This document shows positions 1-5,107 of a DNA stretch of 6,335 nucleotides, one piece after another. How positions within the stretch are numbered: position 1 is the first letter of the stretch; every line of letters starts with the position of its first letter. The translations under genes and the position numbers were made by a program. The notes below the pieces were generated by a model. That model did no database searches, was not told the origin of the DNA, and saw only the letters and a list, made by a program, of their open reading frames with translations. The DNA comes from SVQP01 sp045594705 (lineage in GTDB: Bacteria; Bacillota; Clostridia; Oscillospirales; CAG-272). Where the stretch lies: positions 1-6,335 of the forward strand of contig JAZNZB010000022.1 of assembly GCA_045594705.1 (NCBI GenBank), in the 5' to 3' direction.

Positions 1-70
1 GCTTTTTCCATTATCCATTAGCAGTACCACCTTTGGTGGTGAGTAAGTGCGTACTTCCTGATGGTTTTGA

Positions 71-275
71 GTGATATGCTGTCTTAGGCAGCGTTATATT
101 TTTGCTACCGCAAAAGTGATATTGCAAGGCTTCGCCCTGCAGTGATATTCTATTCGCCTTTCAAACTCGCGTAGCGAATACCACTCGGCGTAGGCCGAAT
201 ACCACTGCGTAAGCAATATCACTCGCCGTAGGCGAATAGAACTGGCGTGATACTCCATTAAGAGTATCACGCTAG
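71..275. repeat. Array of small hairpins separated by GTGATAT/ATATCAC spacers
   Basis: A non-coding array. GTGATAT-like heptamers lie at 71-77, 93-99 (GTTATAT), 116-122 and 142-148. Inverted forms lie at 178-184 and 199-205 (ATACCAC) and 216-222 (ATATCAC). Almost every interval is a short palindrome: GCTG/CAGC (78-81/89-92), TTTTGC/GCAAAA (100-105/110-115), TGCAAGGC/GCCCTGCA with one mismatch (123-130/134-141), TATTCGC/GCGAATA (151-157/174-180), TCGG/CCGA (185-188/195-198), TGC/GCA (206-208/213-215) and TCGCC/GGCGA (223-227/231-235). The heptamer flips orientation near 150-178, so the whole block can fold back on itself. Positions 1-70 contain only a tandem TCCATTA pair (7-20) and an ACCACC/GGTGGT hairpin (26-31/35-40); I see no gene there. 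The array may begin left of the window. Confidence 0.75.
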
Positions 276-291
276 GCCGCGGGGCTTTTTT
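242..291 (+). terminator. Terminator-like hairpin closing the hairpin array
   Basis: A perfect 11-bp stem (245-255 with 262-272, loop CATTAA) extends to 14 bp with one G-U pair (242-255/262-275). A small GCC/GGC hairpin (276-278/283-285) and six T (286-291) follow. The long stem contains GTGATAC/GTATCAC, the same heptamer as the array, so it may be the last array unit used as a terminator. It would stop + strand transcription entering from a gene left of the window. The T tract is separated from the long stem, so which hairpin does the work is uncertain. Confidence 0.55.
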
Positions 292-302
292 GCGATAAAA
301 AT

Positions 303-340
303 ATGCAAATATTCATGCATAAAAATACCGAATATTCATC
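303..340. promoter_or_regulatory. Upstream ArgR/AhrC-like site, inverted near-copy of the promoter region
   Basis: Read on the minus strand, 339 to 305 gives ATGAATAT, CGGT and TTATGCA blocks in the same order as 422-446 around the promoter, with two small indels between blocks. It contains a candidate ARG-box-like core at 316-329 (TGCAT-AAAA-ATACC) and a GAATATTC palindrome at 330-337. Known ARG boxes have TGAAT and ATTCA or ATGCA half sites around a four-base A/T centre, and ArgR/AhrC hexamers bind paired or distant sites, sometimes looping DNA. The spacing from the promoter-proximal copy is about 117 bp. The match is imperfect, so this is a candidate only. Confidence 0.35.
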
Positions 341-411
341 GAATGGTTAAAATGCCACAAAACGAGGCCGTGAAAATAGGGAAGTTTGTACATGTTTTTG
401 CTAAAAAAGGC

Positions 412-440
412 TTGACAAAGCATGAATATCGGTGTATAAT
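412..440 (+). promoter_or_regulatory. Consensus sigma-A promoter of the amino acid transporter operon
   Basis: TTGACA (412-417) and TATAAT (435-440) are both exact consensus hexamers with the optimal 17-bp spacer. Transcription should begin near 447-448 and give a leader of about 45 nt. The leader contains a small GTGCA/TGCAC hairpin (457-461/467-471) and the AAAGGAG ribosome binding site (478-484). An unmodified promoter this strong fits a highly expressed binding protein and suggests that control is by repression. Confidence 0.88.
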
Positions 441-446
441 TATGCA
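433..446. promoter_or_regulatory. Candidate ARG box (ArgR/AhrC operator) on the -10 element
   Basis: TGTAT-AATT-ATGCA matches the ARG-box plan of two five-base half sites around a four-base A/T centre (Gram-positive forms resemble TGAAT-WWWW-ATKCA). It covers the TATAAT and the expected start region, so a bound repressor would block RNA polymerase. A further TGAAT half site (423-427) lies just upstream in the promoter spacer. Arginine transporters of Firmicutes, such as Bacillus ArtPQR, are known AhrC targets, which fits the downstream operon. Part of the match is forced by the -10 hexamer, so confidence is moderate. Confidence 0.45.
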
Positions 447-492
447 CATATTCCAAGTGCAACAGATGCACCGGTTCAAAGGAGAAACAAAA

Positions 493-1332
493 ATGAAAAA
501 GATTATTGCTATGATGTTGGCTCTGATGCTGGTTATGACCGGTATCGCCGTTTTCACCGCTTGTGACGGTAATAACGATCCCGCAGAAACCACTGATGCA
601 AACAAGAACGAAACCCCCACCAACGCCGAGACCACCGAGGCTGAATCCACCGAGGCTGAAGCTCCCAAGGTTCTCAAGATGGGTACCAACGCTTACTTCC
701 AGCCCTACGAGTTCTACCAGGATGGCAAGATCGTGGGTATCGACGCTGAGATCGCTGCTGCTATCGCAGAAAAGCTGGGCATGACCCTGGAGATCGTTGA
801 CATGGAATTCGATTCTATCATCACTGCTGTAAACGAAGGCTCTGTTGACTTCGGTATGGCCGGCATGACCGTAACCGAGGACCGTCTGAAAGAGATCGAT
901 TTCACTACCTCCTATGCAAACGGCAAGCAGGTTATCATCGTTAAGGAAGATTCCCCCATCACCACTGCTGACGATCTGTTCGCAGAGGGTGCTGCTTACA
1001 AGGTTGGCGTTCAGCTGGGTACCACCGGTGACATCTACGCGACCGGCGACTTTGGCGCTGAGAACGTCACCACTTACTCCAACGGTAACGAGGCAGTACT
1101 GGCACTGCTGGGCGGCAGCGTCGACTGCGTTATCATTGACAACGAGCCCGCAAAGGCACTGGTTGCTGCAAACGAAGGTCTGAAGGTTCTGGAGACTGCT
1201 TATGCAAACGAGGACTACGCGATCTGCGTAAAGAAGGGCAACAGCGAGCTGCTGGATGCGATCAACAATGCAATCAAGGATCTGACCGCTGACGGCACTA
1301 TCGATGCCATCATCGACAAGTACATCAAGTAA
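493..1332 (+). CDS. Polar amino acid ABC transporter substrate-binding lipoprotein
   Basis: Extracytoplasmic receptor that captures a polar amino acid and delivers it to the permease encoded next. The protein has 279 residues. The start is the ATG at 493, eight nt after AAAGGAG (478-484); an in-frame ATG at 343 lies upstream of the promoter and is discarded. Residues 1-23 are a lipoprotein signal (MKK, then a Met/Leu/Ala-rich core) with lipobox FTAC and the lipidated Cys at 24. Residues 25-58 are a Thr/Glu/Ala-rich tether. Residues 59-279 form a single SBP_bac_3 (family 3) domain of normal length, with GIDAEIAAAIAEKLGM near 82-97, AGMTVTEDR near 123-131 (Arg131 is expected to bind the ligand carboxylate), GTTGD at 176-180 and IDNEPA at 215-220 (Asp216 is expected to bind the ligand amino group). 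Family membership is clear. The exact ligand is not; the ARG-box candidates suggest arginine or a related basic amino acid. Confidence 0.95.
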   Translation: MKKIIAMMLALMLVMTGIAVFTACDGNNDPAETTDANKNETPTNAETTEAESTEAEAPKVLKMGTNAYFQPYEFYQDGKIVGIDAEIAAAIAEKLGMTLEIVDMEFDSIITAVNEGSVDFGMAGMTVTEDRLKEIDFTTSYANGKQVIIVKEDSPITTADDLFAEGAAYKVGVQLGTTGDIYATGDFGAENVTTYSNGNEAVLALLGGSVDCVIIDNEPAKALVAANEGLKVLETAYANEDYAICVKKGNSELLDAINNAIKDLTADGTIDAIIDKYIK

Positions 1333-1352
1333 GACCCAAAGGGCATCCGAAA

Positions 1353-1383
1353 ACGTGGGATGGGTAACCATCCCATGTTTTTT
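1353..1383 (+). terminator. Intercistronic terminator/attenuator between binding protein and permease genes
   Basis: An 11-bp stem (1353-1363 with 1368-1378, one G-U pair, loop GTAA) runs directly into six T (1378-1383), a textbook intrinsic terminator inside an operon. It starts 21 nt after the binding-protein stop codon and ends 36 nt before the permease start. It likely stops most transcripts after the first gene and protects the mRNA 3' end, giving more binding protein than membrane components, as known for many binding-protein-dependent importers. No separate promoter is obvious between it and the permease gene, so the downstream genes probably rely on read-through. Confidence 0.85.
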
Positions 1384-1419
1384 GAAGTTTAGAGAGAGAT
1401 ATTGTAAGGAAATATTTGT

Positions 1420-2829
1420 ATGAAAAAGCCTTTTTCGCAAAAGAAAAAAAGACTGATAATCAACTTGAGCCTGGTCGGCCTTTGTGCGCTGCTGATCGCG
1501 GGCGTGTTTGCCGTGGATGCCATTGCAAACCGCAAGGGTGATCTGGAGCTGAGCGCAGAGCAGGCACAGGCCTATATTGAGCAAACGCTGGCAAGCTTGC
1601 CCACCGCAGGCGCGGAGTGCTCCCTGTATACCGTGGAGAACACAAAGATCGAGGTGCTCTCGGTCGAGCCGGGTGCGGCACGTGAATTTGTCGTGCGTGT
1701 CAAATATACCACGCCCGACGTTAGCAGTATGTACGAGGCGAATAAGAACGATCTGTTTGTCTCGGTATACGAGTACGTGCAGCAAAGAGAGGCGGATGGC
1801 AAAAAGGTCAACGCTACGCTGATTCAGATTCAGGTGGAGCAGAAAATTCTGAGCCTTTTGGAGGCACAACCCAAAACAGAGGGTGAGGTGGACGTGTATT
1901 TTTACGACACGCGCGCAGAGCAGCCCGTGATGTATCTGTCGGACGAGGCGCTGGACGCGCTGCTTGGCGGCTATGTGTCGGTCAAGGATGACATCAAGGC
2001 CACCATGTCCTTCTCCGTGAATGGGGAAGAGGTTTCGATCGAATACGATAATACCTTCCGTAACGGTATCAATCAGTGCTTTGGTCTGAAGAATTATGAC
2101 GCAGAGATCCCGGACACCTCCTCGCCCCTGCAGCAGAAGATCAACGATCTGGGCGACGAATTCTACCGCAACTTTATCGAGGACAACCGCTGGCTGTACC
2201 TGGTAGAGGGTCTTGGCAATACCTTGGCCATCACCGCGCTTGCGTTGCTGCTCGGTATCGTGCTTGGTGTGGTGAGTGCGCTGATCCGTATCGTGCACGA
2301 TAAGACCGATAAGCTGTATTACCTTGACAAGCTCGTGGGGCTGTATATCTCGGCCATTCGCGGCACGCCTGTTATGGTGCAGCTGCTGATCATCTATTTT
2401 GTGCTGCTGCTGCCCATCGGCATTGAAAAATTTCCCGCAGCGGTGCTGTGCTTTGGCCTGAACTCGGGCGCATACGTTTCCGAGATCATCCGCGGAGGCA
2501 TCATGTCCATCGATCAGGGACAGACTGAGGCGGGCAGATCGCTGGGCTTTGGATTCTGGCCGACTATGTGGCATATCGTCATCCCACAGGCGTTCAAGGT
2601 GGTGCTGCCGTCCTTGTGTAATGAGTTTATCACGCTGCTCAAGGAGACCTCTGTTGCATTCTATATCGGCGTGGCAGACCTGACGCGCGGCGGTATCAAG
2701 ATCCGTTCGCAAACCTACAGTAACTTTATGCCGCTTCTGGCGGTGGCAATTATCTATTTCGTGCTGGTTTTGGGCTTGACCAAGCTGGTCGGAATTCTGG
2801 AAAGGAGGTTGCGTAAGAGTGAACGCTAA
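1420..2829 (+). CDS. Polar amino acid ABC permease with large N-terminal extracytoplasmic domain
   Basis: Membrane subunit, probably a homodimer because no second permease gene is present. The start ATG follows AAGGA (1406-1410). The 469 residues are about twice the usual HisM/GlnP length (about 215-230). Residues 1-11 are basic, and a transmembrane helix at about 12-33 should place residues 34-255 outside the cell. That segment looks mixed alpha/beta and lacks the family 3 binding-protein motifs. Residues 256-469 form the normal permease core: a helix near 264-290, helices near 305-331 and 337-358, the EAA coupling loop at 370-391 (EAGRSLGFGFWP then IVIPQ), and final helices near 395-417 and 436-458. 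N-in topology followed by an outside domain agrees with the usual outside N-terminus of the five-helix core. The role of the extra domain is unknown; docking of the binding protein or substrate gating are guesses. Confidence 0.93.
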   Translation: MKKPFSQKKKRLIINLSLVGLCALLIAGVFAVDAIANRKGDLELSAEQAQAYIEQTLASLPTAGAECSLYTVENTKIEVLSVEPGAAREFVVRVKYTTPDVSSMYEANKNDLFVSVYEYVQQREADGKKVNATLIQIQVEQKILSLLEAQPKTEGEVDVYFYDTRAEQPVMYLSDEALDALLGGYVSVKDDIKATMSFSVNGEEVSIEYDNTFRNGINQCFGLKNYDAEIPDTSSPLQQKINDLGDEFYRNFIEDNRWLYLVEGLGNTLAITALALLLGIVLGVVSALIRIVHDKTDKLYYLDKLVGLYISAIRGTPVMVQLLIIYFVLLLPIGIEKFPAAVLCFGLNSGAYVSEIIRGGIMSIDQGQTEAGRSLGFGFWPTMWHIVIPQAFKVVLPSLCNEFITLLKETSVAFYIGVADLTRGGIKIRSQTYSNFMPLLAVAIIYFVLVLGLTKLVGILERRLRKSER

Positions 2830-3562
2830 CGAGACGATTATCAGCGTCAAGGAGCTGAGAAAGCATTATGAAGGCGGCGTACACGCGCTGGACGGCGTGG
2901 ATATGGACGTTGCACGCGGTGAGGTCGTGGTCATCATTGGCCCTTCGGGCAGTGGTAAATCCACACTGTTGCGCTCGCTCAACCTCTTGGAGGTGCCGAC
3001 CTCGGGACAGATTCTGGTCGGCGGTGTGGATCTGATGGACAAGAAGACCAACATCAACCTGCACAGACAGAAGATGGGCATGGTGTTTCAGCATTTCAAT
3101 CTGTTCCCGCATATGACGGTGCTGAAAAACATGACACTTGCCCCCACCAAGCTGCTTAAAAAGACAAAAATGGAAGCCGAAGCGAAAGCCAAGGATCTTT
3201 TGCACACGGTAGGACTTGCCGACCGTGCAAACGCATATCCCAGCCAGCTGTCGGGCGGACAGAAGCAGAGAATTGCGATTGTACGTGCGCTTTGCATGGA
3301 GCCCGAGGTTATGCTGTTTGACGAGCCGACCTCAGCACTTGACCCCGAAATGGTAGGCGAGGTGCTGGAGGTTATGAAGGATTTGGCGAGAAAGGGCATG
3401 ACCATGCTGGTAGTCACACACGAGATGGGCTTTGCGCGCGAGGTAGCAACGCGCGTGGTGTTCATGGACGGTGGTGTGATCGTCGAAGAGGGAACGCCCA
3501 CCGAGATCTTTGACCATCCCAAGAGCGACCGACTCAAGAATTTCCTTGCGAAGGTGTTGTAA
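2819..3562 (+). CDS. Polar amino acid ABC transporter ATP-binding protein (HisP/GlnQ type)
   Basis: Cytoplasmic ATPase that powers import through the permease. The 247 residues are the normal family length and all motifs are intact: Walker A GPSGSGKST (41-49), Q-loop Gln91 in QHFNLFPH, signature LSGGQKQR (144-151), Walker B VMLFDEP (164-170), D-loop SALD (172-175) and H-loop His201 in VVTHEMGFAR. The start is GTG at 2819, overlapping the end of the permease gene by 11 bp in another frame. A perfect AAAGGAGGT (2801-2809) nine nt upstream supports this start and suggests translational coupling. The residue after the signature region reads IAIVRAL where many relatives have AIARAL, a minor change. 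It completes a binding protein-permease-ATPase operon. The family is certain; the substrate cannot be read from this subunit. Confidence 0.96.
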   Translation: MNANETIISVKELRKHYEGGVHALDGVDMDVARGEVVVIIGPSGSGKSTLLRSLNLLEVPTSGQILVGGVDLMDKKTNINLHRQKMGMVFQHFNLFPHMTVLKNMTLAPTKLLKKTKMEAEAKAKDLLHTVGLADRANAYPSQLSGGQKQRIAIVRALCMEPEVMLFDEPTSALDPEMVGEVLEVMKDLARKGMTMLVVTHEMGFAREVATRVVFMDGGVIVEEGTPTEIFDHPKSDRLKNFLAKVL

Positions 3563-3586
3563 TCAGATAGGACGCCCCAAACTCAC

Positions 3587-3640
3587 GAAAGTTTTTGATC
3601 GACCTTTTTTCAAAAAGGTCGCGGGGGCAAGCCCCCGCCC
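3587..3640. repeat. Short palindromic repeat module after the transporter operon
   Basis: GAAAGTTTTTGATCGA leads into a perfect 9-bp hairpin (GACCTTTTT/AAAAAGGTC, 3601-3609/3612-3620) and, directly after it, an 8-bp G+C hairpin (GCGGGGGC/GCCCCCGC, 3621-3628/3631-3638). The same order (AAAGTTT, GATCGA, T/A-rich hairpin, then a G+C hairpin) recurs at 3681-3737 and, inverted, at 3979-4031, so this is a diverged partial copy of the larger element next to it. It starts 25 nt after the ATPase stop and may help end or stabilise the operon transcript, but lacks a T tract after the G+C stem. Confidence 0.7.
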
Positions 3641-3840
3641 TACAATAACGGACAACCGTCACCATACGGTTGCCATGGATGAAAGTTTGGATCGAGCCTT
3701 TTCAAAGGCTCGCGGGCTCCAAGGGCAGAGCCCTTGGTCGCCTCCGCAGAGGCGAAACGTTCTCGGCGTTTCTTTTGGTACTTTTCTTTGCGCCCGCGGT
3801 GTCAAAGAAAAGTACGGAGAAAATTATTACAATGTATAGA

Positions 3841-3873
3841 AAAAGGGAGCTTACCTAAGCAAGGTAGCTCCCA
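3841..3873 (-). terminator. Central hairpin of the palindrome, possible terminator for the minus-strand genes
   Basis: GGGAGCT and ACC pair with GGT and AGCTCCC (3846-3856 with 3864-3873, one bulged T, loop TAAGCAA). Read on the minus strand the stem is followed by five T (3845-3841), which fits an intrinsic terminator for the membrane protein gene that ends at 4097. On the plus strand the stem is followed only by an A/T-rich stretch. The distance of more than 220 nt from the stop codon is long, and other stems of the palindrome lie between. Confidence 0.45.
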
Positions 3874-4024
3874 TATTTATTACGTTGAGAAATCTCTCTC
3901 CGTTCTTTTTTGTGCAAGTAGGCGCAAAAAAGAACCAAAAAACGCCGTATAAGAGGTTTCGCTCGTTGCGACGAGCGACGAGGGCGCTGCCCTCGACCTG
4001 CGAGCCTTTGAAAAGGCTCGATCC

Positions 4025-4098
4025 AAACTTTCATCCTGTGGAGGTGATCCGTTGGGGGGCGCGACGCAAAAACTTTCATCCTGTGGCGCGTGTCCGTT
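4025..4098. repeat. 45-bp tandem duplication at the right end of the palindrome
   Basis: The 17-mer AAACTTTCATCCTGTGG occurs at 4025-4041 and 4070-4086, and TCCGTT at 4048-4053 and 4093-4098, both at an offset of exactly 45 bp. The bases between are diverged. The left arm has only one equivalent copy (GGATGAAAGTTT at 3677-3688), so the right end of the element appears to have been duplicated. Confidence 0.75.
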
Positions 4099-5002
4099 AC
4101 CCGTGTCTGTATTTCTCCCACGCGTCCTTGCTCTGTCTGTGCGCTCTTTCTTTATTGACCCTGCGCTCGAAATCCAGTCTTTCCAGATATCTCGCAAACG
4201 CAAAGCCGCCATAAGTGAACGTGCCCCAAACGTCCTGCATGCCGTTGTCCATCTCGAATTCGTTGTAATCGGTCTCCAGCGGCTTGAGCGTTACCATACG
4301 CATCTTGTTGCCGTGCATGGATGCCTGTACCACCATGGTCATACCGGTCACGTCGGGCTTGTAATCGTCGCCCGCAATGCCGCTGCCTGCTACGTCCTTC
4401 TCCTTGAATCCGTATACGCGTACCGGGGAGGGGCAGAACAGCATGACCTTGACTAACTTCTGATCGGGTCTGACAAAAATGCTGTCCGTGTCAAATTTCA
4501 GCTTTTTCTTGATCGGGATGGGGAACATGGGCTTGGTGAAAAAACGCAGCGTGTTCTGCATGGTCGCGTGCGTGCGGTTGAAGGTCACCTGCAGCTGACG
4601 GTGCAGAATGGGGGCGTATTTGATCGCATAGACCTCCTCGCCTGCATCAATTACCATATCGGGGCCCTTGCGCGCGCAGACAGCCGTGGTCAGCACGTTG
4701 TGGTGCACCTTGAGCGAATACCCTTGCTGCTTGCAGACCTTGCGGATCATACGCATGGATTTGGAGCGGTAGCGCGCAATGATGCAAAGCAACGCAATTC
4801 CAAGCAGCGCCACGCCCAGCGCGGGAACCAGCAGCGCAACCCATCCGTGCATGTAAAACAGCGCCGTGCCAATCAGCAGAAACGGCGTGATATATAAAAT
4901 GCCGATGAAAATGACCAAAAGCGTGGAAGCAAGACCCGGCAAAAACCAGATCAGCTTTTCAAGCCTGTCGTTTTTGATCGAGCGCGGGGGATAGGATTTC
5001 AT
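4097..5002 (-). CDS. Unrecognised membrane protein with cytoplasmic C-terminal domain
   Basis: 301 residues, family not recognised. The ATG at 5002 lies five nt after GGAGGT (5013-5008 on the minus strand), and the gene has its own consensus promoter. The N-terminus is basic (RSIKNDRLEK), then two hydrophobic segments near 20-50 and 53-77 probably form a helical hairpin. ARYRSKSMRMIRK (76-88) is strongly positive, placing the C-terminal domain of about 220 residues in the cytoplasm. That domain is mixed alpha/beta and contains GPDMVIDAGEEVYAIKY (113-129), loosely like the strand region of restriction-endonuclease-like folds, but no intact D...ExK catalytic set is visible, so no nuclease call is made. 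The C-terminus is very charged (LERLDFERRVNKERAHRQ) and ends in a TAA that belongs to the adjacent palindromic element. It lies downstream of an XRE regulator on the same strand, which may control it. Confidence 0.8.
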   Translation of the reverse strand: MKSYPPRSIKNDRLEKLIWFLPGLASTLLVIFIGILYITPFLLIGTALFYMHGWVALLVPALGVALLGIALLCIIARYRSKSMRMIRKVCKQQGYSLKVHHNVLTTAVCARKGPDMVIDAGEEVYAIKYAPILHRQLQVTFNRTHATMQNTLRFFTKPMFPIPIKKKLKFDTDSIFVRPDQKLVKVMLFCPSPVRVYGFKEKDVAGSGIAGDDYKPDVTGMTMVVQASMHGNKMRMVTLKPLETDYNEFEMDNGMQDVWGTFTYGGFAFARYLERLDFERRVNKERAHRQSKDAWEKYRHG

Positions 5003-5049
5003 GTCAAACCTCCATAAAAAACAGTCATGCGAACGCTTGCTATGATCAA

Positions 5050-5078
5050 ATTATAACACAATGCAATCGCGTTGTCAA
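5050..5078 (-). promoter_or_regulatory. Consensus sigma-A promoter of the membrane protein gene
   Basis: On the minus strand TTGACA (5078-5073) and TATAAT (5055-5050) are exact consensus hexamers separated by 17 bp. Transcription should start near 5043 and give a leader of about 40 nt. It lies in the 105-bp gap after the XRE regulator gene, in which I see only a weak A/T-rich hairpin and no convincing terminator, so read-through from the regulator is also possible. Confidence 0.85.
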
Positions 5079-5107
5079 TAGGAGAGGGGAAATTTTTTGA
5101 AAATATT

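Larger units (their letters stand above)
3646..4099. repeat. 454-bp giant imperfect palindrome with 9-bp terminal inverted repeats
   Basis: The ends are perfect inverted repeats, TAACGGACA (3646-3654) and its complement (4091-4099). A perfect 37-bp inverted pair lies inside (3677-3713 with 4000-4036), including a CGAGCCTTT/AAAGGCTCG hairpin. Further hairpins match in order on both arms: 3719-3737 with 3979-3995, 3738-3755 with 3960-3977, and 3778-3815 with 3902-3935. A central hairpin spans 3846-3873. A smaller CAACCGT/ACGGTTG hairpin lies at 3653-3659/3666-3672. The open frames in it read through palindromes and look spurious. It resembles a non-autonomous MITE-like or REP-like interspersed element; no transposase or clear target duplication is seen. 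Confidence 0.8.

Noticed and set aside
71..275. CRISPR array
   Set aside because: The repeats are only about seven bases, change orientation, and the intervals are short palindromes of 10-30 bp and not unique spacers of constant length; no cas gene is present.
343..492. Upstream in-frame ATG of the binding-protein gene
   Set aside because: It lies upstream of the promoter and would place 50 residues before an otherwise standard lipoprotein signal peptide.
313..2850. 845-codon open frame on the minus strand opposite the binding-protein and permease genes
   Set aside because: Its codons are exactly in register with those of the two plus-strand genes, so it is closed only by TTA, CTA or TCA sense codons, which this G/C-ending codon usage avoids. 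The product is His/Gln/Cys-rich with no recognisable domain, and the sense products are clear family members.
3510..4212. Several overlapping open frames of about 60-110 codons on both strands in the palindromic region
   Set aside because: They run through hairpin stems and both arms of the inverted repeat, giving similar low-complexity peptides (for example KVWIEPFQRLAG) from both strands. They are repeat-derived, not genes.
4097..5002. PD-(D/E)xK nuclease domain in the membrane protein
   Set aside because: Only a loose strand-like segment (GPDMVIDAGEEVYAIKY) is seen; the ExK element is not intact, so the call is unsupported.
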